In this document: positions 1 through 6,644 of the stretch, in pieces
Numbering within the stretch: position 1 is the first letter of the stretch
Layout: the number at the start of each line of letters is the position of its first letter
Origin: an uncultured Bacillota bacterium
Lineage (GTDB): Bacteria > Bacillota > Clostridia > Lachnospirales > Lachnospiraceae
Length of the DNA: 11,317 bases
Assembly: GCA_958352855.1 (NCBI GenBank)
Contig: CATWQE010000085.1
Span: 1 to 11,317 of the forward strand
Reading direction: 5' to 3'
Translations under genes and position numbers: made by a program
The notes under the pieces: model-generated
Told to the model about the DNA's origin: nothing
Seen by the model: only the letters and a program-made list of their open reading frames with translations
Database searches by the model: none

Positions 1-674
1 TCACGTCTCGGTTTTGGCTGACGGATTTTAATTTCTGCAGTAATACTTCCCGGCTGTCCGGTGAGCAGATAAATCCGGTCAGACAAAAGAATTGCCTCGT
101 CAATATCATGAGTAATAAAAATCGTAGACAAATGAATCTGTTCCATGACCTTTAAGTACCATTTGTGCATGGCGCCTTTTGTCAGAGTATCCAGAGCAGA
201 AAAGGGTTCATCCAGAAGGGCTATTTTATCGGAAAACATATAGGTTCTCAAAAGAGCCGCCCTCTGACGCATGCCTCCGGAAAGCTGGCTTGGATACTTT
301 TTTTCTGTCCCTTCCAGTCCAAATTCCGGAAAATAAGGGCGGACCTTTTTTCTGGCTTCCTTCTTTTTTTCTCCCTTTATAATCAGAGGAAGCGCCACAT
401 TATCTTCTACGGTGCGGTAGGGAAGGAGTAAATCCTTTTGCAGCATATAGCTCACATTTCCAGGCTGTCCGGTAATATCTTTTCCATCCAGAAGCACCTG
501 TCCTTCTTCTGGTTTTAACAAGCCGGATATCACATTAAACAAAGTAGTTTTTCCGCCGCCGCTGACTCCCAGAAGGCTCACCAGTTCGTTGTCACCAAGT
601 TCCAAACTCACATCCTTTAAAATTTCCTGGTCATCAAAGGCCTTGGAAATATGTGAAACCTTTAATTGTGCCAT
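1..674 (-). CDS. thiZ: ABC transporter ATP-binding protein, thiamine/pyrimidine precursor uptake (3' end cut by window edge)
   Basis: This is the cytoplasmic ATPase of an ABC importer of the nitrate/sulfonate/taurine/thiamine-precursor type. Translating back from ATG at 674 gives 224 codons with no stop before the window ends; related ATPases are about 250 residues, so roughly the last 25 are missing. Visible motifs are Walker A GVSGGGKTT (residues 36-44), a Q-loop near Q79, signature LSGGMRQR (about 131-138), Walker B LLDEP ending near E156, a D-loop SALD, and the switch histidine in ITHD (about H189). GGAG lies 6 nt upstream of the ATG. The gene starts 17 bp after the substrate-binding protein stop, as the last visible gene of the riboswitch operon. 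The symbol follows the ThiXYZ naming and rests on context: the ATPase sequence alone does not separate thiamine precursors from other NMT1-class substrates. Confidence 0.9.
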   Translation of the reverse strand, partial: MAQLKVSHISKAFDDQEILKDVSLELGDNELVSLLGVSGGGKTTLFNVISGLLKPEEGQVLLDGKDITGQPGNVSYMLQKDLLLPYRTVEDNVALPLIIKGEKKKEARKKVRPYFPEFGLEGTEKKYPSQLSGGMRQRAALLRTYMFSDKIALLDEPFSALDTLTKGAMHKWYLKVMEQIHLSTIFITHDIDEAILLSDRIYLLTGQPGSITAEIKIRQPKPRR

Positions 675-691
675 TGTTTCTCCAACCTCTC

Positions 692-1705
692 TTACTTAGG
701 CAGATAGTCATTGGAGAACCCTGCATTTTCCGGAATTTCTGTCTCTGACAGACCATTTTCATTGAGCCACTGATAGAATGCGTTCCATCTGGCAGGGTCA
801 ATGTATCCCCACTGTTCTACTTCTGCTTTGTACTCATCTTTTAAATATTCCTGGCTTGCCAATACCAGATCTTTGTCTAATTCCGGTGAGGCTTCACAGA
901 GAATTTCTGCTGCTTCTTCCGGCTTTTCTATGGCAAATTCATATCCTTTTTTCAGAGCTTTTAAAAAGGCTTTTGCAGTTTCCGGCTTCTCTTTTAGGAA
1001 GGAATTGTTGGCAATCACCACCGGAGTGTAATAATCAAATACCGGATTTATATCTTTAAATGCAAAGTAATCGGTTTCCAGTCCTGCTACCTCTGTGGCT
1101 ACTCCGGCCCAGGCATAGAATACCCAGATTGCATCTACAGAGTTTGACTTTAAAGCGGAAACTTCATCAGTAACTGTACTTGGAATCATCTCTACTTTGC
1201 CAAAATCGCCTCCGTCCTGTTCCACTACATTTTTAACCATTGCTTTTTCAACAGGCGCGTCCCAGGTGGCATATTTTTTTCCTTCCATACCCTTTGGAGT
1301 ATCCATGCCTTCCCCTTTTCTGGAAATAATTCCAGAGGTATTATGCTGTATCAAAGCTGCCACTGCTGTGGTTGGAAGAGCATTTTCTCCAGCAACACCA
1401 GGCGCCATGGAATCCTGAAAAGACACCCCAAACTGCGCCTTGCCGGAAGCTACCAGGGCATCTGCTCCATCCTCAGGAGGCTGTACAATTTCCACTTCCA
1501 GGCCTTCCTCTTCAAAATACCCCTGATCCTGTGCCACGTACAAACCAGTATGGTTGGTATTTGGTGTCCAGTCCAGTACAAATGTAATTTTTTCCTGTTC
1601 TTTCTTTGCTGTTTCGCCTTCTTTTTCTGCTGGTTTTTCCCCACAGGCTGCCATGGAAAATACCATACTTGCGCATAAAAGAACTGCCGCAATTTTCTTT
1701 TTCAT
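692..1705 (-). CDS. thiY: ThiY/THI5 (NMT1)-like substrate-binding lipoprotein
   Basis: This 337-residue protein is the extracellular receptor of the importer. The N terminus is a lipoprotein signal peptide: KKK, a hydrophobic stretch, then lipobox SMAAC with the predicted acylated cysteine at C21. Mature residues 41-57 carry FVLDWTPNTNHTG, the hallmark start of the NMT1/THI5/ThiY family, whose members bind 4-amino-5-hydroxymethyl-2-methylpyrimidine (HMP) or its formylamino derivative. The rest looks like a complete type-2 periplasmic-binding fold. The GKAQFGVSFQD segment near 88-98 is typical of the family's ligand cleft. Start ATG 1705 is supported by the signal peptide and by GGTGG about 11 nt upstream plus AGAGG adjacent. 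It lies 21 bp after the permease stop. Family assignment is strong. The exact ligand (HMP, formylaminopyrimidine or thiamine) is inferred from family and riboswitch. Confidence 0.92.
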   Translation of the reverse strand: MKKKIAAVLLCASMVFSMAACGEKPAEKEGETAKKEQEKITFVLDWTPNTNHTGLYVAQDQGYFEEEGLEVEIVQPPEDGADALVASGKAQFGVSFQDSMAPGVAGENALPTTAVAALIQHNTSGIISRKGEGMDTPKGMEGKKYATWDAPVEKAMVKNVVEQDGGDFGKVEMIPSTVTDEVSALKSNSVDAIWVFYAWAGVATEVAGLETDYFAFKDINPVFDYYTPVVIANNSFLKEKPETAKAFLKALKKGYEFAIEKPEEAAEILCEASPELDKDLVLASQEYLKDEYKAEVEQWGYIDPARWNAFYQWLNENGLSETEIPENAGFSNDYLPK

Positions 1706-1726
1706 CCTCTTTTGTCCACCTTTCTG

Positions 1727-2503
1727 TTATTTCACATGCTCCCATGGCATGACTTTCTTCTGCAGAATATCTACCAGCTTCATCAGCAGCAAACTGATAA
1801 TGGAAATCAAAAAAATCACTGCAAACATCTTGTCATAAGAGAATGCTTTTTTTACTCTTGTCATGTAAACACCCAGACCTTCAAATCCCCCAAGCCATTC
1901 TGAAATCACAGCTCCTACAACAGAGTAGGACACAGAAATACGCAGACTGGCAAAGAAATGGCTCATAGCCCCCGGCAGTTTAATACACCGGAAAATCTGC
2001 AGATTTCCGGCTCCCATGGAACGCATAAGACGAATCATATCCTGGTCTGCAGACTTAAATCCATCTAATAGTCCTACGGTAATGGGGAAAAAGGTTACGA
2101 TTACAATTAAAATCACCTTGGGCAGCATTTCATATCCAAACCAGAGCACCAGAAGGGGCGCAATAGCTACTGTAGGAACTGTCTGAGTCAGTACAATCAA
2201 AGGATAAAATGCCTGATAAACCTTCTCAAAGCGTTCCATAATCACTGCCATAAAAGCTCCCACTGTCACACCGAAAAACAACCCAAGAGCAGCCTCTGCC
2301 AGAGTCACTCTGGCATGCTGCATCAAAAGGCCGAAATCCGCAAAAAAAGCCTTCACCACATCTACCGGAGACGGCAGCATATAATGAGGCACCAGACCTG
2401 CCCAGGATACTGCCTGCCATAAAATCAAAATCCCTGCCAGAGCGGAAAAAGTCCAGAATTTACTGGTGATGCTTCGTGACTTTTCTTTCAATGGTAAGTA
2501 CAT
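1727..2503 (-). CDS. thiX: ABC transporter permease, thiamine/pyrimidine precursor uptake
   Basis: This 258-residue inner-membrane permease belongs to the binding-protein-dependent BPD_transp_1 family (the SsuC/TauC/ThiX group). Hydrophobic segments suggest about six membrane spans, near residues 17-36, 65-88, 95-120, 125-145, 185-200 and 225-245. The EAA-type loop that contacts the ATPase lies around residues 150-170 (RLMRSMGAGNLQIFRCIKLP). It probably works as a dimer with the ATPase and the ThiY-like receptor encoded just downstream. The start is uncertain. ATG 2503 lies inside the preceding gene (44-bp overlap), with GGAAGGAG directly abutting it and no spacer. TTG at codon 5 (2491) would instead sit 12 nt from that SD. 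The product is the same apart from four residues. Confidence 0.9.
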   Translation of the reverse strand: MYLPLKEKSRSITSKFWTFSALAGILILWQAVSWAGLVPHYMLPSPVDVVKAFFADFGLLMQHARVTLAEAALGLFFGVTVGAFMAVIMERFEKVYQAFYPLIVLTQTVPTVAIAPLLVLWFGYEMLPKVILIVIVTFFPITVGLLDGFKSADQDMIRLMRSMGAGNLQIFRCIKLPGAMSHFFASLRISVSYSVVGAVISEWLGGFEGLGVYMTRVKKAFSYDKMFAVIFLISIISLLLMKLVDILQKKVMPWEHVK

Positions 2504-2756
2504 CTCCTTCCGGTTTGTAGCTCACTTTAATATAAGCTGCCACAGAAGGGGCTCCTGCCTTCACTGCAATGTGCTGACACTCCTTTACAATGTCCATCAG
2601 TTCATCATAATCTCCCTCAATGGTGGTCTCAAAAGGTCCTACATAATAGTTGTTTCCCGTACTTTTAATATAGGCAATAACCTCATCAACAATACGGATT
2701 AATTCTTCATCATCTGCTGCAGCCGGTAAAGACTGAATTGCTACACTTGCGTTCAT
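2460..2756 (-). CDS. MTH1187-family thiamine-binding protein
   Basis: This is a 98-residue protein of the MTH1187/YkoF-type thiamine-binding family (Pfam Thiamine_BP, formerly DUF77), usually about 100 residues with a ferredoxin-like fold. Family features seen are the N-terminal ASVAIQSLP strand, the helix DEELIRIVDEVIAYI, then GPFETTIEGDYDELMDIVKECQ with the conserved ETTIEGD stretch, and a C-terminal AYIKVSYKP strand. There is no signal peptide, so it should be cytoplasmic, perhaps binding or sensing incoming thiamine or pyrimidine rather than serving as the extracellular receptor. It is the first gene after the TPP riboswitch. ATG 2756 has a near-perfect AGGAGG about 8-9 nt upstream. Its 3' end overlaps the permease by 44 bp, suggesting translational coupling. 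Its exact role in uptake is not established by the sequence. Confidence 0.9.
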   Translation of the reverse strand: MNASVAIQSLPAAADDEELIRIVDEVIAYIKSTGNNYYVGPFETTIEGDYDELMDIVKECQHIAVKAGAPSVAAYIKVSYKPEGDVLTIERKVTKHHQ

Positions 2757-2784
2757 GCTTTCTTCCTCCTATGGGTTATAAAAT

Positions 2785-2828
2785 TTAAAAAATAAAAAGA
2801 CTCCTGTTAGGGTCTACCTGACAGGAGT
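2785..2828 (-). terminator. Intrinsic terminator of the TPP riboswitch
   Basis: On the minus strand ACUCCUGU pairs with ACAGGAGU (8 bp, 2821-2828 with 2800-2807). Above a single C·A mismatch, AGG/CCU adds 3 bp, closing a 5-nt loop. A run rich in U (CUUUUUAUUUUUU) follows at once. It lies between the aptamer and the first start codon, so it is the expected attenuation terminator. Formation with TPP bound would stop transcription before the uptake genes. Confidence 0.88.
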
Positions 2829-2859
2829 AAATATCGCAATCATATTATAATATCTTCCT

Positions 2860-2955
2860 CTATGATTCCTACGCCGGCATTACCCGGATCAGGTATATGG
2901 GTCTAAAACGAATCGGTTTTATTCTCAGCCGGACTTCACCAGCTCCCCTAACGTG
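2860..2955 (-). promoter_or_regulatory. TPP riboswitch aptamer (THI box)
   Basis: Read on the minus strand, this holds the conserved parts of the thiamine pyrophosphate aptamer in order. GGGGAGCUGG and CCGGCUGAGA form P2 around a short loop and end in the invariant CUGAGA. A variable P3 stem AAAACCGAUUCGUUUUAG leads to ACCC, then ACCUGAUCCGGGUAAUGCCGGCGUAGG, the P4/P5 pyrophosphate-sensing half. It is followed by an intrinsic terminator and an MTH1187-ThiXYZ-type operon, which fits TPP-repressed attenuation. The outer P1 helix looks short, at best UU/AA plus a G·U pair. Confidence 0.95.
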
Positions 2956-2960
2956 TTTAC

Positions 2961-2989
2961 AGTGTACTTGATTTGTCATAAAAAGTCAA
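2961..2989 (-). promoter_or_regulatory. Promoter of the thiamine-precursor uptake operon
   Basis: On the minus strand TTGACT (2984-2989) and TACACT (2961-2966) are separated by exactly 17 bp, a strong sigma-A type match. Predicted transcription starts near 2954, directly at the 5' edge of the TPP aptamer. The -35 box begins 3 bp after the mocR stop codon. The inverted repeat CTTGA-N14-TCAAG (2967-2990) brackets the spacer and overlaps the -35. Confidence 0.8.
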
Positions 2990-2992
2990 GAA

Positions 2993-4405
2993 TTACTTTT
3001 TTTCCCAGACTTTTTTTAAGATTTTTATGGCCTGTGAAAGTTCTTTTTCCCTCATACAGGCATAGCCCAGAAGGACTGTTTGGGATGTTTTCGGGTTCCC
3101 CAAAATACAATATTCTGACAGGCCATATACCAAAATTCCGGCCTGTTTTGCTCTTATCACTGCTTCCTGTTCTGTCAGCCCGTTGCAAAAGGTAAGCACC
3201 AGATGTACCCCTGCATATTCTCCTGACACCTGACAGATTTGAGCCATTTCTTCTTTTAAATATTTCAAAAGAAAATCGTGCCTGCTCTTATAGATTCCAC
3301 GCATTTTATTTAAATGCCGCTGGTAATATCCCTCCTGTAAAAAGAGTTCCAGAATCTTCTGATCCACTCTGGAAACGGTCACAGAAAACGGATGCGCCTG
3401 CTTCTGATACTGCTTCATAAGTTTTGCAGGAAGCACCATATAGCTTACTCGTATAGAAGGCGCCAGGGACTTGGAAAAGGTCCCCATATAAATCACACAA
3501 TCATGGTTATCAAAGCCCTTTAAGGCTGGAATGGGTTTTCCTTTATAGCGGAATTCACTGTCATAATCGTCTTCAATAATGTATCTTCCCTCCTGCTTTC
3601 CTGCCCAGGATAACAGCTCCATACGTCTGTTCAGGGGCATCACAGTCCCCATGGGAAATTGATGGGAGGGCATTACATAAACAATTTCGCCCCCTGTATG
3701 CTCCAGCTTACAAATGTCCAATCCGCTGCCATCCTGCCCTACGGTTTCTACCTGAAATCCCATGTGGAGGAAATCATAATAGGCGGTCAGATAGGTGGGA
3801 TCTTCCATAATAATTTTCTGATTTCTGTCCAGAATAGTTCCCAGAAGCATTAAAAGATAATCATTTCCAGCGCCAATGAGAATCTGCTCCACACTGCAAT
3901 GAACCCCTCTTGCCTGATACAGATAATCTGCGATTTCCTGTCGAAATCCAGGCTCTCCCCAGGGATTTCCAAGCTGAAAAAGATTGCTGTCCGCCTCTTT
4001 TAAAACTTTTCTGGATAGCTTCTGCCAGGTATTGTAAGGAAAACTCCCGGCATCAATACCATTTAAGGCAAAGTCATAATCTGACCTTGCCTTATCTTCT
4101 TCCTGCTTTGAAATTTTGTTATCCCTTTCAGACTTTTTACAAAAAGTATATAAGCCCTGGATATTACAAACATAGTACCCTTTACATGGCACTGCTTCCA
4201 GATATCCCTCAGAAACCAACTGGTCATAAGACAGTTCTACGGTGCTTCTGCTGATAGAAAGACTCTTTGCCAGCGCTCTGGAAGAAGGCAGCTTTTCTCC
4301 TGCCTTTAAATGTCCCTGCTGAATCTCTGTTTTCACATATTCACAGACCTGTTCATACAGCGGAACTTCTGACTTTGAATCTAAGGGAATCATAAATTCC
4401 TGCAT
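2993..4405 (-). CDS. MocR/PdxR/GabR-type transcriptional regulator (GntR HTH fused to PLP aminotransferase-like domain)
   Basis: This 470-residue protein has the two-domain MocR layout. Residues about 10-80 are a GntR winged helix (PLYEQV, GEKLPSSRALAKSLSISRST, SEGYLEAVPCKGYYV). A linker follows, then a fold-type-I aminotransferase-like domain from about 110 to the end. The PLP site is visible: EDPTY near 201-205, HQFPMGTVMP near 248-257, IIEDDYDSEFRY (276-287), and GTFSKSLAPSIR with K312 as the expected Schiff-base lysine. Length and K312 match B. subtilis GabR. Such proteins are usually DNA-binding regulators that sense PLP or PLP-amine adducts, controlling vitamin B6, GABA or related genes; the target here is unknown. 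ATG 4405 is preceded by GGGGAAGAG. It begins 14 bp after glnS, so co-transcription is likely, and ends 3 bp before the thi -35 box. Confidence 0.92.
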   Translation of the reverse strand: MQEFMIPLDSKSEVPLYEQVCEYVKTEIQQGHLKAGEKLPSSRALAKSLSISRSTVELSYDQLVSEGYLEAVPCKGYYVCNIQGLYTFCKKSERDNKISKQEEDKARSDYDFALNGIDAGSFPYNTWQKLSRKVLKEADSNLFQLGNPWGEPGFRQEIADYLYQARGVHCSVEQILIGAGNDYLLMLLGTILDRNQKIIMEDPTYLTAYYDFLHMGFQVETVGQDGSGLDICKLEHTGGEIVYVMPSHQFPMGTVMPLNRRMELLSWAGKQEGRYIIEDDYDSEFRYKGKPIPALKGFDNHDCVIYMGTFSKSLAPSIRVSYMVLPAKLMKQYQKQAHPFSVTVSRVDQKILELFLQEGYYQRHLNKMRGIYKSRHDFLLKYLKEEMAQICQVSGEYAGVHLVLTFCNGLTEQEAVIRAKQAGILVYGLSEYCILGNPKTSQTVLLGYACMREKELSQAIKILKKVWEKK

Positions 4406-4419
4406 GTCTCTTCCCCTGT

Positions 4420-6099
4420 TTATTTTAATTTAAAGGAACTTTTTAAGGATACAATTCTGTTAAATACCGGATTTCCCGGTTTGCTGTCATGGCAGTCTGC
4501 ACAGAAAAATCCGTTTCTTACAAACTGGAAGCGGTCATAGGCTTCTGCTTTACCAAGCTCAGGTTCTACCATACAATCCTTCACAACCGTAAGAGAGTTT
4601 GGATTCAGGTTCAGACTTCCATCCTCCTTGTTATAAACACCTTTTTCTTCATCTACAATGTTCTCATACAGACGGCATTCTGCCTTCACTGCGGTGTCTG
4701 CACATACCCAGTGAATGGTTCCTTTTACCTTTCTGCCATCTGGAGAATTTCCGCCTTTTGAAGCAGGATCATAAGTACAGTGAACCACTGTAATATTGCC
4801 TTCTTCGTCTTTTTCCACACCGGTACAGGTAACAAAATATGCATTCATAAGACGCACTTCATTGTCTGGATACAGACGTTTATATTTCTTCACCGGCACT
4901 TCCATAAAGTCTTCCCGCTCAATATACAGCTCTCTTCCAAATGGAACCTGTCTGGAACCCAGTTCTGGATTTTCCATGTTATTTGGTACTTCCAGATACT
5001 CAATTTCACCTTCCGGATAGTTGTCAATCACTACCTTCACAGGATCTAAAATTGCCATCATACGCGGCGCTTTCATCTTCAAATCTTCCCGTATGCAATA
5101 CTCCAGCATAGCGTAATCCACAGAGCTGTTTGCCTTGGAAACACCGCAAAGCTCCACAAATTTCTGAATGGATTCCGGTGTGAAACCGCGTCTTCTAAGG
5201 GCTGCAATAGAAACCAGGCGCGGGTCATCCCAACCATCTACAATACCGTCTTCTACCAGTTTTTTAATATATCTTTTTCCAGTGACCACATTGGTAAGAT
5301 ACAGCTTTGCAAACTCAATCTGCTTGGGCGGATGCGCATATTCCAGTTCTCTTACCACCCAGTCATACAGTGGTCTGTGGTCTTCAAACTCCAGGGTACA
5401 AATAGAGTGGGTAACACCTTCAATGGCGTCTTCAATAGGATGAGCAAAGTCATACATCGGATATATACACCACTTATCTCCTGTATTGTGATGGGTCATA
5501 TGCGCCACACGATAAATAACCGGGTCTCTCATATTAATGTTTGGAGAAGCCATGTCGATTTTAGCGCGAAGCACCTTGCTTCCATCTTCAAACTCTCCGT
5601 TTTTCATTTTTTCAAACAGTTCCAGGTTTTCTTCCACACTTCTGTTTCTGTATGGGCTTTCTTTTCCAGGCTCTGTCAGGGTTCCTCTATATTCTCTGAT
5701 TTCCTCTGCTGTCAGATCACAGACAAAGGCTTTGCCTTTTTTAATCAGCTTTACTGCCGCTTCATACATCTGTTCAAAATAATTGGACGCAAAATAGAGG
5801 CGGTCCTCCCAGTCTGCGCCAAGCCATTTAATATCTGCTTTAATGGATTCCACAAACTCTACCTTTTCTTTTGTAGGATTGGTATCATCAAAACGCATGT
5901 TAAACTTTCCATGATATTTCTGCGCTAATCCATAATTTAATAAAATAGATTTTGCATGTCCAATATGCAGATAGCCATTTGGTTCCGGTGGAAATCTGGT
6001 ACAAATTTCCTCATATTTTCCCTCTTCCAGGTCTTTTTCAATAATCTGTTCAATAAAGTTTTTTGAAACTACGGTTTCTTTCACAGTCTCTTTTTCCAC
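4420..6099 (-). CDS. glnS: Glutaminyl-tRNA synthetase
   Basis: GlnRS is the class I enzyme charging tRNA-Gln with glutamine in the cytoplasm. GTG at 6099 is chosen as start because GGAGG lies 7 nt upstream (6107-6111). It gives 559 residues, close to the 554 of E. coli GlnRS. Starting at ATG 6243 instead would add 48 unrelated residues and overlap the thioesterase gene by 70 bp. Evidence includes FPPEPNGYLHIGHAK (HIGH at 45-48), NMRFDDTNP, the GWDDPR and LRRRGFTPESI region, CIREDL, TIHWV in the anticodon-binding barrels, and the C-terminal FVRNGFFCAD and PVFNRIVSLK. The KMSKS-type loop reads VTGKR (272-276, bases 5272-5286), where E. coli has VMSKR. There is no YqeY-like appendage. The mocR gene follows 14 bp downstream. 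Confidence 0.96.
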   Translation of the reverse strand: MEKETVKETVVSKNFIEQIIEKDLEEGKYEEICTRFPPEPNGYLHIGHAKSILLNYGLAQKYHGKFNMRFDDTNPTKEKVEFVESIKADIKWLGADWEDRLYFASNYFEQMYEAAVKLIKKGKAFVCDLTAEEIREYRGTLTEPGKESPYRNRSVEENLELFEKMKNGEFEDGSKVLRAKIDMASPNINMRDPVIYRVAHMTHHNTGDKWCIYPMYDFAHPIEDAIEGVTHSICTLEFEDHRPLYDWVVRELEYAHPPKQIEFAKLYLTNVVTGKRYIKKLVEDGIVDGWDDPRLVSIAALRRRGFTPESIQKFVELCGVSKANSSVDYAMLEYCIREDLKMKAPRMMAILDPVKVVIDNYPEGEIEYLEVPNNMENPELGSRQVPFGRELYIEREDFMEVPVKKYKRLYPDNEVRLMNAYFVTCTGVEKDEEGNITVVHCTYDPASKGGNSPDGRKVKGTIHWVCADTAVKAECRLYENIVDEEKGVYNKEDGSLNLNPNSLTVVKDCMVEPELGKAEAYDRFQFVRNGFFCADCHDSKPGNPVFNRIVSLKSSFKLK

Positions 6100-6106
6100 G
6101 CCTGTT

Positions 6107-6111
6107 CCTCC
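6107..6111 (-). promoter_or_regulatory. Ribosome binding site deciding the glnS start
   Basis: GGAGG on the minus strand lies 7 nt before GTG 6099 and no comparable SD precedes ATG 6243. This supports the shorter GlnRS. Confidence 0.75.
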
Positions 6112-6133
6112 ATCTGTTTTTATTCTAAAAACT

Positions 6134-6161
6134 ATACTACCATAAAAATTTTCTTTTTCAA
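6134..6161 (-). promoter_or_regulatory. Putative glnS promoter
   Basis: On the minus strand TTGAAA (6156-6161) and TAGTAT (6134-6139) are 16 bp apart in the AT-rich 74-bp gap between the thioesterase and glnS. The expected start near 6127 would leave a leader of about 28 nt. No terminator is visible in the gap, so read-through from the upstream genes is also possible. Confidence 0.6.
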
Positions 6162-6173
6162 AGGATTTTTTTC

Positions 6174-6623
6174 TCAGCTTCCGGCAATCATAAAGTTTGC
6201 TGTCGCAGTCGCAATAAGCTGTCCTGTTTTCTGGGAATGGCACTGCGCATGCACACTGCAGATACGCTGTCCTGCGCGGTCTGTCTGTGCAGTCACCAGC
6301 AAAGCATCCTGAGCCATTCCGGGAGACAGATAATTTATATTTAAGTTAATGGTGGGAATAATCTGATTTTTGCTCACACTGCGCACAATCACCCCACAGG
6401 TAGTATCAATGGCTGCCGCAATGAGACCTCCATGCATGGTTGCCATGTGATTCAATTCCCAGCTCTGAATGGGAAAACGAAGGGTAACACTCTTTTTTTC
6501 ATAATTACAGGAATAAAACTCCACCTGCATTCTGCTGTACAGATGGTCCGGAGCCTTTGGGTATAACCGCTCCATACTCTCCCTTATTTCCCGTTCCATT
6601 TTTTCCTGCATGGTTTCTTCCAT
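6174..6623 (-). CDS. PaaI-family hotdog-fold thioesterase
   Basis: This 149-residue protein has the size and pattern of a single hotdog-domain PaaI/4HBT acyl-CoA thioesterase. The active-site segment is visible: LNHMATMHGGLIAAAIDTTCG, with HGG at 64-66 and the probable catalytic acid D73 on the central helix. It is followed by strands NLNINYLSP and CSVHAQCHSQ. The N-terminal 25 residues are charged and probably helical. Such enzymes hydrolyse acyl-CoA thioesters in the cytoplasm, usually as tetramers; the acyl substrate cannot be told from sequence. The start has GAGAGGAAG upstream at good spacing; M5 is a less likely alternative. It lies 21 bp after the truA stop, so it is probably in one transcript with truA. 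Confidence 0.85.
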   Translation of the reverse strand: MEETMQEKMEREIRESMERLYPKAPDHLYSRMQVEFYSCNYEKKSVTLRFPIQSWELNHMATMHGGLIAAAIDTTCGVIVRSVSKNQIIPTINLNINYLSPGMAQDALLVTAQTDRAGQRICSVHAQCHSQKTGQLIATATANFMIAGS

Positions 6624-6644
6624 GATTTCTTCCTCTCTTCCTTA

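Noticed and set aside
2842..2853. ATATTATAATAT as an internal -10 promoter element between aptamer and terminator
   Set aside because: It reads TATAAT on both strands but has no -35-like hexamer at 16-18 bp on either, and lies in the transcribed riboswitch leader.
5332..5928. 198-codon plus-strand open frame inside glnS
   Set aside because: It is antisense to an intact, clearly conserved GlnRS, has no credible ribosome binding site, and its cysteine/phenylalanine-rich product looks like a shadow translation.
6100..6243. Longer glnS reading frame beginning at ATG 6243
   Set aside because: The extra 48 residues do not resemble GlnRS, overlap the thioesterase gene, span a promoter-like region, and lack a ribosome binding site; GTG 6099 has GGAGG at 7 nt.
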